Assembly: GCF_036032445.1 (NCBI RefSeq)
Contig: NZ_CP107932.1
Span: 6,760,501 to 6,824,500 of the forward strand
DNA from: Nocardia sp. NBC_00416
GTDB lineage: Bacteria > Actinomycetota > Actinomycetes > Mycobacteriales > Mycobacteriaceae
Direction of reading: 5' to 3'
DNA length: 64,000 nt
The notes under the pieces are model-generated. The model did no database searches. It saw nothing but the letters and a program-made list of their open reading frames with translations, and was not told the origin of the DNA. The translations under genes and the position numbers were made by a program. Positions 11,801 to 19,457 of this stretch are shown here, piece after piece (position 1 is the first letter of the stretch; each line of letters starts with the position of its first letter).

Positions 11801-14800
11801 GTGCTCACCGTGCCCACTCCGCTGCGGCCGGACGGGACGGTGCTGATCACCGGTGGAACCGGTGGACTGGGTGCGGGCTTGGCGCGGCATCTGATCACCG
11901 AGTACGGCGTCCGCAGCCTGGTGCTGACCAGCCGGCGTGGACCCGCCGCCCCCGGTGCGGGCGAATTGCGGGCCGAGCTGGCCGGCCTCGGCGCCCGGGT
12001 GGAGATCGTCGCCTGTGATGTGGCCGATCGTGCGGCGCTGGACGCGGTGCTGGCCGCGATACCGGCCCGGCATCCGCTGACCGCCGTCGTGCACGCCGCC
12101 GGCGTACTGGCCGACGGCCTGCTCGATGCCATGACACCCGAGCGGATCGCCGAGGTGTTGCGGCCGAAGGTCGACGCGGCCTGGAATCTGCACGAGGCGA
12201 CCCGGTCCATGGACCTGTCGGCCTTCGTGCTCTATTCGTCGATCGCGGGCGTGATCGGCAACCCGGGCCAGGCGAACTACGCGGCGGCCAATGTCTTCCT
12301 CGACGCATTGGCCCAGTACCGGCAGGTCATGGGTCTCGCGGCTACCTCGGTGGCGTGGGGACTGTGGCAGGACGGCACCGGGATGACCACCGGTCTCGGG
12401 TCGGCCGATATCGCCCGGCTGCGGCGAGACGGCTTCCCGCCCTTGGGTACCGAGGAGGGGTTGGCGCTGTTCGACGCGGCCCTGGCCGGTGGCCGGGCGG
12501 CCTTCGCCGGAGTCCGGATCGACCGGTCGGCCCTCGCCGAATCCGGTGCGGCCGGTACCCGTTCGATCATGCGTGGCCTGTCGCGGCCGGCTCGCCGGCG
12601 GGTGGCGGCCGGCCCGGGCGAGTCGCCGACGCCGGCCGACACGCTGGCCGGGCGGCTGGCGGGCCGGCCGGTTGCCGAGCGGGAACGTCTCGTGCTGGAA
12701 CTGGTCCGGTCCCAGGCCGCGGCGGTGCTCGGGCACGAGAGCGGCGAGTCGATCGCCCCGGGCATGCCGTTCAAGGATCTGGGGTTCGATTCGCTCAGTG
12801 TGATGGAGTTCCGTAATCAGCTGGTCGCGAGCACCGGTATGGCACTGCCCTCGACTCTGGTGTTCGACTATCCGACCGCGACGGCGATCACGGAACTGCT
12901 GCTGTCCCGGATCGAGCCCGCGACCTCGGCGGGCGCCGCCGAACAGGTTGTGCCGCCGAGCAGGCCGGTGGATCCGGGGCTCGGCCCCGAACCGATCGCG
13001 ATCGTCGGGATGAGCTGCCGGTTCCCGGGCGGCGTCGCGTCGCCGGACGATCTCTGGGATCTGGTCGCGGCCGGAATCGACGCGAGCGGGGAGTTTCCCG
13101 CGGATCGCGACTGGGATCTCGCGCGACTCTTCGATCCCGATCCGGACAGCCCGGGTACGACCTACACCCGGCGCGGGGGATTCCTCACCGACATCACCGG
13201 GTTCGACGCGGAATTCTTCGGGATCAGCCCCCGTGAGGCGTCGGCCATGGATCCGCAACAGCGTTTGCTGCTCGAAGCGTCCTGGGAGGCGATCGAGCGC
13301 GCGGGTATCGACCCGACCACCCTGCGCGGCAGTGACACCGGAGTGTTCGCGGGCGTCTGCGACTCCGGGTACGCCGACCGGATACCCGAAGAACTGGAGG
13401 GTTACCGGCTCACCGGCACGGCGCACAGTGTGGTCTCCGGCCGGGTGTCCTATGTTCTGGGTCTGGAAGGGCCCGCGGTGAGTATCGACACCGCGTGCTC
13501 GTCGTCGCTGGTCGCGCTGCATCAGGCCTGCCGGGCGCTGCGCGAGGGGGACACTTCGCTGGCGCTGGCCGGTGGCGTGACCGTCGCGGCGACCCCCTGG
13601 CTGTACATCAATTTCGCGCGGCAGCGCGGGCTGGCGCCGGATGGGCGGTGTAAACCGTTCTCCGCCGCCGCCGACGGTGTCGGGTTCGCCGAAGGCGTCG
13701 GCGTGCTGGTGCTGGAACGGTTGTCCGATGCGGTGCGGCTCGGCCACGACGTGCTGGCGGTGGTCCGCGGAACCGCGGTGAACCAGGACGGCGCGAGCAA
13801 CGGGCTGACCGCTCCGAACGGCCCGTCCCAGGAACGGGTGATCGCGGCCGCGCTGGCCGACGCCGGACTCGGACCCGCTGATGTGGACGCGGTCGAGGCG
13901 CACGGCACCGGGACCACGCTGGGGGATCCGATCGAAGCGAATGCGCTGATCTCGGCCTATGGCCGGGATCGTGAGCATCCGGTGCGCATCGGCACGGTCA
14001 AATCGAATATCGGCCACACCGTGGCCGCCGCCGGTGTCGGCGGGGTGATCAAGATGGTGCAGGCGCTGCGGCACGAGATGCTGCCCAAGACTCTGCACGC
14101 CGACGAGCCGAGTCCGCACGTGGAATGGTCGGCCGGAAAGGTGGCGCTGCTGACCGAGGCCGCGCCGTGGCCGGCCGACGGCCGGATCCGGCGCGCGGGG
14201 GTGTCCTCGTTCGGGGTCAGCGGCACCAACGCGCACGCCATCCTGGAGGAGGCGCCGCGGGCTCGGGCCCGGGCGGCCGAGCCGGTGGACCCGCCGCGTG
14301 CGGCTGTGCCGATTCTGGTGCCGCGTACGGCTGTGCCGATTCCGGTGCCGCGTGCGGCTGTGCCGATTCTGGTGTCGGCGAGTTCGGAGCCGGGCTTGCG
14401 GGCTCAGGCGCAACGATTGCGGCAGTGGTTGCTCGAACACGCCGACCTCGATCTCCGGGACGTGGCCTGGGCGCTGGAGTCCACCCGGGCCCGACTCGAT
14501 CGGCGCGGCGTGGTGGTCGCCGCCGACCGCGACGAACTGCTGGCCGGTCTGGCCGAGATCGCGGCCGGTGCGCCCGGCACGATCACGGCGACGGCCGGCA
14601 CCGGCGCGACAGCTCTGCTGTTCACCGGACAGGGTGCCCAGCGCACCGGTATGGGCGCCGGACTGTACGCGGCCTTCGATGTTTTCGCGGCCGCCTTCGA
14701 CGAGGTCTGCTCGCATATCGATCCGTTACTGGGCCGCTCGCTCGCAGATATCGTGTTCGACCCCGACCATGCGGACCTGCTCGATCGGACCGAGTTCACC

Positions 14801-17800
14801 CAGCCGGCGCTGTTCGCCTTCGAGGTGGCGTCCTTCCGGCTGCTGGAATCGTTCGGAGTCGTGCCCGATGTGCTGATCGGGCATTCGATCGGTGAACTCG
14901 CGGCAGCGTATGTGGCGGGTGTGTGGTCGCTGCCCGACGCCTGCGCGCTGGTGGTGGCCCGGGGCCGATCGATGGGTGCGCTGCCCGCGGGCGGCGCGAT
15001 GCTGGCGGCGGCCGTCTCCGAGGAGGTCGCCGCGCAGGCTGTCGCCGGTCGCGGCGACCGGGTATCGGTGGCGGCCGTCAACGGGCCGTCGTCGGTGGTG
15101 CTGTCGGGTGATCTCGACGCCGTCGCCGAGATCGAGGCGGAGCTGGCCGGGGCGGGTGTGCAGACCAACCGGCTGCGGGTGAGTCACGCGTTCCATTCCC
15201 CGCGAATGGATCCCGTACTGGACGAATTCCGCCGAGTGGCCCAGGGGGTGACCTATCACCTGCCCACCGTGCCCATCGTGTCCAATGTCTCCGGCTCGGT
15301 GGCCGGCGCCGAGCTGACGGATCCGGGCTACTGGGTCGACCAGCTGCGCGGCTGTGTGCGGTTCGCGCCGGCCGTGGAAACGGCGGTCTCGATCGGGGTG
15401 CGGCGATTCGTCGAGATCGGGCCGGACGCGGTTCTGAGCGCGATGGCCCGGCAGTGCCTCGCCGAAACACCCGATATCGAGGATCGCTCGATATTCGTGG
15501 CGGCCGCCAGGCGTTCGACGGACGAACCGGCACAGTTGCTGGCGGCGCTGGCGTGGGCTCATGTCGCCGGTGTCGCGGTGGATTGGCGGCCGTCGTTCGC
15601 GGGCCGCACGGCGACCCGGGTCTCGTTGCCTACCTACGCCTTCCAGCACCAGCGCTACTGGCCCGCGCCGATCACCACGTCGGATGTCCGACAGTCGGGT
15701 ATGGACCGGGCCGGCCATCCGCTGTTGGGTGCGATGGTGCGGCTGCCGGATTCCGAGGGGGCCGTGTTCACCGGGCGGTTGACGGTGGACGGTCATCCGT
15801 GGCTGGCCGACCACACGGTCGCCGGGACGACGCTGGTTCCGGGCGCGGCGTTCGTCGACCTGGTCCTGCATGCCGGGACCACAGTGGACTGCCCGCGGGT
15901 GGCGGAATTGGTGGTCGAGTCGCCGATGCCGTTGGCCGGGGACGCGGCTGTCGAGTTGCGGGTGGTCGCGAGCGGGCCCGACGAGTCCGGTGCGCGGACG
16001 GTATCGGTGCACTCGCGAGCGGGCTCCGGCGCGGACGACGGCGACCGGCCCGACCGCTGGATTCGGCATGTGTCGGCGACGGTCGTGCCGGAACTTCCGG
16101 CCGCGAGCACCGCCGACGGCGACACCGAGCGGATGAGCTGGCCGCCGCGCGGAGCGGTGGCCGTCGAGATAGGTGACGTGTACGCGGATCTCGCGGCACG
16201 CGGCTATGAATACGGTCCCGCGTTCCGTGGCCTGCGGGCGTTGTGGCGTGGTGACGGCGAAGTGTTCGCCGAGGTGACCCTGCCCGACGCCGCGGGCGCG
16301 GCCGGAGAGTTCGGCATCCACCCGGCGCTGCTCGATGCCGCATTGCACGCGGTGGTCGTGGGCGGGTTGGTCCCCGCCGCGGGCGCCGGTGCGGTGGCCG
16401 TGCCGTTCTCCTGGGAGGACGTGGACCTCGCCGCGGCGGGTGCGTCGTCGGTGCGAGTGCGTGCGGTGGCGAGTACTTCCGCCGACCGGGTGACGGTATG
16501 GCTGGCGGACACCTCGGGTGCTCCGGTGGCCCGGATCGGGACGTTGACATTGCGTCCGATCTCCATCGCGGCACTCGGACCGGTCGGCCGGAGTTCGCCG
16601 GGGACGGGCTACGAGGTGGAGTGGGTACGTGTGCCCGAGTTCGGCGTGGAGCACGCCGCGGAGCTCACCGCCGCCGCCGGTGATCTCGGTGAGATCGTTA
16701 CCGTCGCCGGCCGGGTCACGGCGGTGATCCGGGTGGATCGCCGGTCGGTCGTCGAGCGCCGCGGCGTCGTCGATGAACGCGCCGCCGGTGATCTGCCGGG
16801 AACGGTGCGCGATGTGGTGATCGGCGTCTCCGCCCGGATCAGACGCCTGCTGGCTCGGGACGTACCGATTGTGGTGGTGACGCGGCGAGCGGTCGCGGTG
16901 CATCCGGGCGAGCCGGTGGATCTGTCGTCGTCGGCGGTATGGGGTCTGGTGCGCTCGGTGCAGAGCGAGCATCCGGATCGGCTGGTGCTGCTCGATATCG
17001 ACGACTGGGCCGAGTGCGCGAGCGGTATCGCGACGGCGCTGTCGGCGCGCCGAGAACCGCAGTTGGCGATCCGCCGTGGCGCGATCCAGGTGCCACGGCT
17101 GCGGCGAGTCGGCGACGAGCTGGTCGTCGATATGGTCGGCGAGTCCGCGTGGTCGTTGACACTGCGCGGGACGGGCACGCTGACCGGGGACAACTTCGCG
17201 TTGGCCGAGAACTCCGACGCGCGGGCGGCACTGGCTCCGGGCCAGGTCCGGGTGAGTATGCGCGCGGTCGGACTCAACTTCCGTGATGTGCTGATCGCAC
17301 TCGGCACCTACCCGGACCCGAGCGCCGGGATCGGTGGTGAAGGCGCCGGCGTCGTACTCGAGGTCGCCGCGGATGTCACCGAATTCGTCCCCGGCGACCG
17401 CGTGTTCGGGTTCGTCACCGAGGTGGGCTCGGTCACCGTGACCGATCGGCGCCTGCTCGCCCGGATACCTCGTGGCTGGTCGTTCGCCCGCGCGGCCTCG
17501 GTGCCGATCGCCTACGCCACCGCTTATTACGCACTGGTGGATCTGGCCGCGGCCGCGCCGGGCGAGACCTTGCTGCTACACGCGGCGACCGGTGGGGTCG
17601 GGATGGCGGCGATCCAGGTCGCCCGGCATCTCGGCTTGCGTTCGCTGGTCACGGCCAGTACGCCGAAGTGGGGTGCGCTGCGGGAACTGGGATTCCCCGA
17701 GGACCTGATCGGGGATTCCCGGACGCTGGACTTCGAGCAGAAGTTCCTGGATGTCACCGGCGGCCGTGGTGTGGATATCGTGCTGGATTCGCTGGCCGGT

Positions 17801-19432
17801 GAGTTCGTGGACGCGTCGTTGCGGCTGCTGCCGCGCGGCGGCCGGTTCGTCGAGATGGGCATGATCGACCGTCGTGATCCGGCGGAGGTGGCGGCCGGGC
17901 ATCCGGGTGTCCGGTATCAGAGCTTCATGCTGCTGGACGCCGATCCCGGGCGGTTACAGGAGATCCTGGCGACCTTGGTGGAGCTCTTCGAGGCCGGAGC
18001 ACTGGGGCTGTCTCCGATCACCGCCTGGGATGTGCGCAACGGTCCCGATGCCTACCGGTACCTGAGCCAGGCCCAGCACATCGGCAAGAACGTGCTCACC
18101 GTGCCCACCCGGTTGCGGACCGACGGGACCGTTCTCGTCACCGGTGGCACCGGTGCGCTGGGAGCGGTGCTGGCCCGGCACCTGGTCCGGGCATACGGCG
18201 TGCGGCGGTTGGTATTGGCCGGACGCCGCGGGCCGGCCGCGCCCGGCGCGGTCGAACTCCGGGACGAACTGGTCGCCGCGGGTGCGGAAGTCGAGGTAGT
18301 GGCGTGTGATGCCGCCGATCGAGCGGCCGTGGACGCGGTGCTGGCGAGCATCCCCCCGGATCGTCCGCTCACCGCGGTCGTGCACGCCGCGGGCGTGCTG
18401 GCCGACGGGGTATTCGAGCAGCTGACCGAAGAACAGATCGGCGCGGTGCTGGCGGCCAAGGTGGATGCCGCGTGGAACCTGCACCAGGCCACCGCGGGTC
18501 TCGATCTCGCGGCGTTCGTCCTGTATTCGTCGATCGCCGGTGTCATCGGCAGTTCGGGGCAGGCCAACTACGCTGCCGCGAACGTTTTCCTGGACAGCCT
18601 GGCACACCACCGCCGGATCAACGGATTACCCGCGACCTCGCTGGCGTGGGGTCCGTGGCGGCAGGGCGGTGGGATGACCAGCGCGCTGTCGGACACCGAT
18701 CTGGCCCGCCTGCGCCGAGAGGGCCTGCTACCACTGGAGGATTCCGACGGTATGGCGCTGTTCGACGCCGCGCTCGCGGCCGGCCGGGCCGTTTCGGTGG
18801 CGGCCCGGCTGGATCGGGCCGCGCTGGCCGAACTGTCGCCGGCCGAACTGCGGGCGGTGATGCGCGGTCTGACCCGCCCGGCGCGACGGCGGGCGGCGGG
18901 GCCGGTGGACGAGTCGCCGACCGGACTGGCGGGGCAGCTGGCCGGCCGCTCGCCGGCGGAGCAGGAGCAGGTGCTGCTGGAGGTGATCCGGGCACAGGCC
19001 GCGGCGGTGCTGGGCTATCAGAGCGCGGCGGAGATCAGCGCGGACAAGCAGTTCAGCGATATCGGTTTCGATTCGCTGGGCATCATGGAGTTCCGTAACC
19101 GGCTCAAGGCATCGGCGGGTGTGCAGCTCGCCGCGACCGCCGTGTTCGACTACCCCACCCCGGTGGCCCTGGCGGCTTTCCTCCGCCGCGAGATCGCACC
19201 CGGCGACGACCCGATGCCGGCCATCACGAGGGAGTTCGATTCCCTGTCGCGCCGCTGCGCCGACGCGGAACTCTCGCCGGCGCAACGGTCGGAGATCGCG
19301 AGCCGGCTGGCCGTGCTGCAACGGCAACTGGAAGCCGGCGACCGAGCTGCGGCCGATCTGGCCGACAACGCCGAAAAGCTCGACGACGCGGACGATCGCG
19401 AGCTCTTCGATTTCATCGACAACCTCAGCTGA
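2867..19432 (+). CDS. modular type I PKS, loading module (KSQ) plus two fully reducing modules
   Basis: This 5521-residue protein starts at ATG 2867, preceded by GGACGGG; the reading frame is open further upstream, but the KS begins right after this Met. Loading module: KS with Gln160 in place of the active Cys (DSGQSSS), AT (Ser610 in GHSQG, YASH at 711-714), DH-like domain (His919, Asp1087) and ACP (Ser1237, unusual GFNSL). Module 1: KS Cys1464, AT Ser1912 with HASH at 2012-2015, DH His2221, ER (HAATGGVG from 2808), KR (from about 2990) and ACP Ser3309. Module 2: KS Cys3544, AT Ser4007 with HAFH from 4107, DH His4316, ER (from 4905), KR (from about 5087) and ACP Ser5403. The C-terminus (ELFDFIDNLS) resembles class 1 docking tails. 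Known AT rules suggest methylmalonyl-CoA for loading and malonyl-CoA for module 2; module 1 is ambiguous. KSQ decarboxylation would give a propionyl starter. Modules 1 and 2 should deliver saturated units. Confidence 0.97.
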   Translation: MIESANDIAVVGMSCRMPGAPDLPAFWRLLRDGRDAIGTAGADRPGIDEIAGFLDTATRYDADFFGVPPNEARAIDPQQLLGLELSWEALEDAGFGAAAEAATGVFFGSTGTDFAEIAAARGSAGISRHSLWAVGRGVAANRISNYYGFTGPSLVVDSGQSSSLVAVHLAAEAIRRGDCEVALAGGVNLILSPLSGERYEHFGAHSPSGKCHTFDANADGTVRGEGGGIVVLEPLHRAVAEGHRVYAVIRGSSVNNGNDRQVLSAPSPDTQAAVIRAALATAGVEPESVDYVELHGTGTPAGDPVEAAALGDTYGAGRPAGRRLAVGSVKTNIGHLEGAAGIAGFIKTALCVRYGELVPSLNFHTPNPRIPLDELGLTVLTGNRPWPAAPVRRAAVSSFGMGGTNAHVILEGAPAGADSGDLDTAPGQPLTWVLSARSPQALGAQAARLRDWLGDHPDLDAAAVASSLARSRARLEWRAAVVGGDIAALSDGLAGLIDPAPDSGSGAVVPERAATRQVVFVFPGQGSQWVGMGARLLAADPVFAASIAECEAALAPFVDWSLTEVLRAEPGAPGLDRVDVVQPALFAVMVSLARSWQARGVRPAAVLGHSQGEIAAAVVAGGLSTADGARVVALRSQAVAQELAGSGGMAAVGLAADAVADRLRAFGPRLSVAAENGPGQTVVSGDADAIGEFLDACAAEGVWAKRIPVDYASHSAAVERIRERLLDELEPIRPVSGSIPFFSTVTGDYLDTAGLDAGYWYRGLRRQVRFAESVRSLMDTEMNAFVEVSPHPVLTVAIELTAGSLGLSGRVAVLGTLERERGGAEQFGAALARAYCVGIDVLDEKLAPRTDPVDLPTYAFQRRQCWTPDVAVGAGDVRAYGLDDPDHPILGVATPIAGTGGWLFAGRLSTRTHPWLADHVLAGAAVVPGSVWVEIALAAGARVGAETVSELRIHPPLPAAEVLDLQVSVAAADDHGQRSFTVYARPDTGDESSAAVWVRCASGVLAAAVAAADSTEVAIGDRPPTGGQVSAGELYDRMFGRGIDYGVAFQGVTAAWEQDDEQFAEVSLDESLAEGAGRFMVHPALFDAMLHPALDSYTAGSGSPAIPITVSLRGIRLYHRGAPAARVRIGRGAAGATHLTATTENGRPLLTVESVLIESAGPVPDTDAAVVNPARPVRERRTVVAGSFAERLGAVPGPQRQALVLAVVAEQAAAVLGHDSPDAIDPDLPFTAFGFNSLSGIELRHRLASATGVDLPMTLIFDHPTPTAVTRLVRSRLEGLENDMPRPARRDRTEEPIAIVGIGCRFPGGVRSVEDLWDLVAGGVDAVTPFPADRGWDLDRLFDADPDKPGTVYTREGGFIDDVAAFDAAFFGIAPREAAAMDPQQRLILEVCWEALENAGIDPATLRNTDTGVYLGAGSSGYSPGVTGEYEGFRLTGNAHSVVSGRVAYVLGLEGPAVTVDTACSSSLVALHLACQALRQGEVSLALTGGVTVAASPDLFVDFSRQRGLAADGRCKPFSAAADGVTWAEGAGVLAVERLSDARRLGHPVLALVRGSAINQDGASNGLSAPNGPSQERVIASALANAGLDPAQVDAVEAHGTGTALGDPIEAQALIAAYGTDRELALRIGSLKSNIGHAVAAAGIGGVIKMVAALRHETLPKSLYADPPTPHVDWSAGSVRLLAESEPWPVGDRIRRAGVSSFGISGTNAHVILEEAPALPASGAAAAGGAAAGGVVPLVLSGKSEPGLRGQADRLRQWLLEHPDLDVDSVAYSLIETRGWLGRRAVVVGADRDELIAGLAALASGTVSPAVVEGGARAGSTAFLFTGGGAQRVGMGAGLYRAFPVFASALDEVCGELNRQLGGSLRTVMFTDPDGLLDRMEWMQPALFAFEVALFRLLESFGVLPDVVAGHSLGELAAAYAAGVWSLPDACVLVAARGRLMGAAPSGGAMLAAAVSEAEAAQLLDGYGDRVSVGTVNGPNSVVFSGYADAVAEIQARLTEAGRKNSLLRISHASHSVLMEPILDEYRAVARGLTYRSPSIPIVSNVSGALIGEQVCDPEYWVSHVRSCVRFAPGVDSLIDSGVRRFVEVGPDAALTAMIRECLAERPELAAESAVVASSRRSVEEAAAFVAALGAVRVAGADVDWGPLFAGRAVGRVPLPTYAFDRQRYWLEPVQSVDVWQSGLDDPEHPLLGAMVQVPDSGAVVFTGRLSRSGQSWAVDHAVAGVALLPGAAFAELVLHIGAVIGCPRVAELVLEAPLPLPAADTVEFRAVVAGAPDESGARGVAVYSRTRPAEDSGRAGAAGFEQTPTWVRHAVATLARRTTVRTPDSGLRVWPPVDAVAVEIGDAYRDLAERGYEYGPVFRGLRAVWRRADEVFAEVELPAGAGGAEFDLHPALLDAALHPILVSGLLPETQLGEIAVPFAWEDVELYATGATALRVRVAATDPGSGRVAVTLADSSGATVAEVGALTMRPLSIGALSATRTDPGYRVEWVALPENGSAPSDPGAWNPAEIGETATIAGRTVSVLLLDDATGGDIPRDVRDTVTALTERLQRLLSRDEPIVVVTHRAVAVHPGESIDIAQAPVWGTVRVAQSEYPDRIVVIDIDERSRYRHAVALAVATDTEPQLALRRGARYAPRLSAGVGDIVGAADLVRTPGWALTHLEKGTLTGDNLVLTETPAQRALEPGQVRVSLRAVGVNFRDALIALGMVTNTDAGSRTIDATFCVEGAGVVLEVASDVTEFAPGDRVFGFTSGAGSESVTDRRLLAHIPDGWSFVQAAAAPVVYATAYYGLVDLAGAEPGETLLLHAATGGVGLATVRLARHLGLRLLVTASESKWNVLRDLGFADHEIADSRTLDFERKFLEITDGRGADIVLDSLAGEFVDASLRLLPRGGRFIEMGLLDERDPVRVAAEYPGVEYRQFVLLDVHPDRLREILTAVVGLFESGALTPSQTTAWDIRRAPETFRYLSQARHIGKNVLTVPTPLRPDGTVLITGGTGGLGAGLARHLITEYGVRSLVLTSRRGPAAPGAGELRAELAGLGARVEIVACDVADRAALDAVLAAIPARHPLTAVVHAAGVLADGLLDAMTPERIAEVLRPKVDAAWNLHEATRSMDLSAFVLYSSIAGVIGNPGQANYAAANVFLDALAQYRQVMGLAATSVAWGLWQDGTGMTTGLGSADIARLRRDGFPPLGTEEGLALFDAALAGGRAAFAGVRIDRSALAESGAAGTRSIMRGLSRPARRRVAAGPGESPTPADTLAGRLAGRPVAERERLVLELVRSQAAAVLGHESGESIAPGMPFKDLGFDSLSVMEFRNQLVASTGMALPSTLVFDYPTATAITELLLSRIEPATSAGAAEQVVPPSRPVDPGLGPEPIAIVGMSCRFPGGVASPDDLWDLVAAGIDASGEFPADRDWDLARLFDPDPDSPGTTYTRRGGFLTDITGFDAEFFGISPREASAMDPQQRLLLEASWEAIERAGIDPTTLRGSDTGVFAGVCDSGYADRIPEELEGYRLTGTAHSVVSGRVSYVLGLEGPAVSIDTACSSSLVALHQACRALREGDTSLALAGGVTVAATPWLYINFARQRGLAPDGRCKPFSAAADGVGFAEGVGVLVLERLSDAVRLGHDVLAVVRGTAVNQDGASNGLTAPNGPSQERVIAAALADAGLGPADVDAVEAHGTGTTLGDPIEANALISAYGRDREHPVRIGTVKSNIGHTVAAAGVGGVIKMVQALRHEMLPKTLHADEPSPHVEWSAGKVALLTEAAPWPADGRIRRAGVSSFGVSGTNAHAILEEAPRARARAAEPVDPPRAAVPILVPRTAVPIPVPRAAVPILVSASSEPGLRAQAQRLRQWLLEHADLDLRDVAWALESTRARLDRRGVVVAADRDELLAGLAEIAAGAPGTITATAGTGATALLFTGQGAQRTGMGAGLYAAFDVFAAAFDEVCSHIDPLLGRSLADIVFDPDHADLLDRTEFTQPALFAFEVASFRLLESFGVVPDVLIGHSIGELAAAYVAGVWSLPDACALVVARGRSMGALPAGGAMLAAAVSEEVAAQAVAGRGDRVSVAAVNGPSSVVLSGDLDAVAEIEAELAGAGVQTNRLRVSHAFHSPRMDPVLDEFRRVAQGVTYHLPTVPIVSNVSGSVAGAELTDPGYWVDQLRGCVRFAPAVETAVSIGVRRFVEIGPDAVLSAMARQCLAETPDIEDRSIFVAAARRSTDEPAQLLAALAWAHVAGVAVDWRPSFAGRTATRVSLPTYAFQHQRYWPAPITTSDVRQSGMDRAGHPLLGAMVRLPDSEGAVFTGRLTVDGHPWLADHTVAGTTLVPGAAFVDLVLHAGTTVDCPRVAELVVESPMPLAGDAAVELRVVASGPDESGARTVSVHSRAGSGADDGDRPDRWIRHVSATVVPELPAASTADGDTERMSWPPRGAVAVEIGDVYADLAARGYEYGPAFRGLRALWRGDGEVFAEVTLPDAAGAAGEFGIHPALLDAALHAVVVGGLVPAAGAGAVAVPFSWEDVDLAAAGASSVRVRAVASTSADRVTVWLADTSGAPVARIGTLTLRPISIAALGPVGRSSPGTGYEVEWVRVPEFGVEHAAELTAAAGDLGEIVTVAGRVTAVIRVDRRSVVERRGVVDERAAGDLPGTVRDVVIGVSARIRRLLARDVPIVVVTRRAVAVHPGEPVDLSSSAVWGLVRSVQSEHPDRLVLLDIDDWAECASGIATALSARREPQLAIRRGAIQVPRLRRVGDELVVDMVGESAWSLTLRGTGTLTGDNFALAENSDARAALAPGQVRVSMRAVGLNFRDVLIALGTYPDPSAGIGGEGAGVVLEVAADVTEFVPGDRVFGFVTEVGSVTVTDRRLLARIPRGWSFARAASVPIAYATAYYALVDLAAAAPGETLLLHAATGGVGMAAIQVARHLGLRSLVTASTPKWGALRELGFPEDLIGDSRTLDFEQKFLDVTGGRGVDIVLDSLAGEFVDASLRLLPRGGRFVEMGMIDRRDPAEVAAGHPGVRYQSFMLLDADPGRLQEILATLVELFEAGALGLSPITAWDVRNGPDAYRYLSQAQHIGKNVLTVPTRLRTDGTVLVTGGTGALGAVLARHLVRAYGVRRLVLAGRRGPAAPGAVELRDELVAAGAEVEVVACDAADRAAVDAVLASIPPDRPLTAVVHAAGVLADGVFEQLTEEQIGAVLAAKVDAAWNLHQATAGLDLAAFVLYSSIAGVIGSSGQANYAAANVFLDSLAHHRRINGLPATSLAWGPWRQGGGMTSALSDTDLARLRREGLLPLEDSDGMALFDAALAAGRAVSVAARLDRAALAELSPAELRAVMRGLTRPARRRAAGPVDESPTGLAGQLAGRSPAEQEQVLLEVIRAQAAAVLGYQSAAEISADKQFSDIGFDSLGIMEFRNRLKASAGVQLAATAVFDYPTPVALAAFLRREIAPGDDPMPAITREFDSLSRRCADAELSPAQRSEIASRLAVLQRQLEAGDRAAADLADNAEKLDDADDRELFDFIDNLS
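14294..14374 (+). repeat. three tandem 27-bp units in the module 2 KS-AT linker
   Basis: Three back-to-back 27-bp copies (14294-14320, 14321-14347, 14348-14374) encode PRAAVPILV, PRTAVPIPV and PRAAVPILV. Copies 1 and 3 are identical; copy 2 differs by two bases. The array is in frame within the flexible linker between the KS and AT of module 2 and is absent from the equivalent linkers of the other modules here. Its length, a multiple of three, suggests slippage tolerated in a linker. Confidence 0.95.
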
Positions 19433-19457
19433 ACTGGCACGAGCAGGAGCCCCACCG

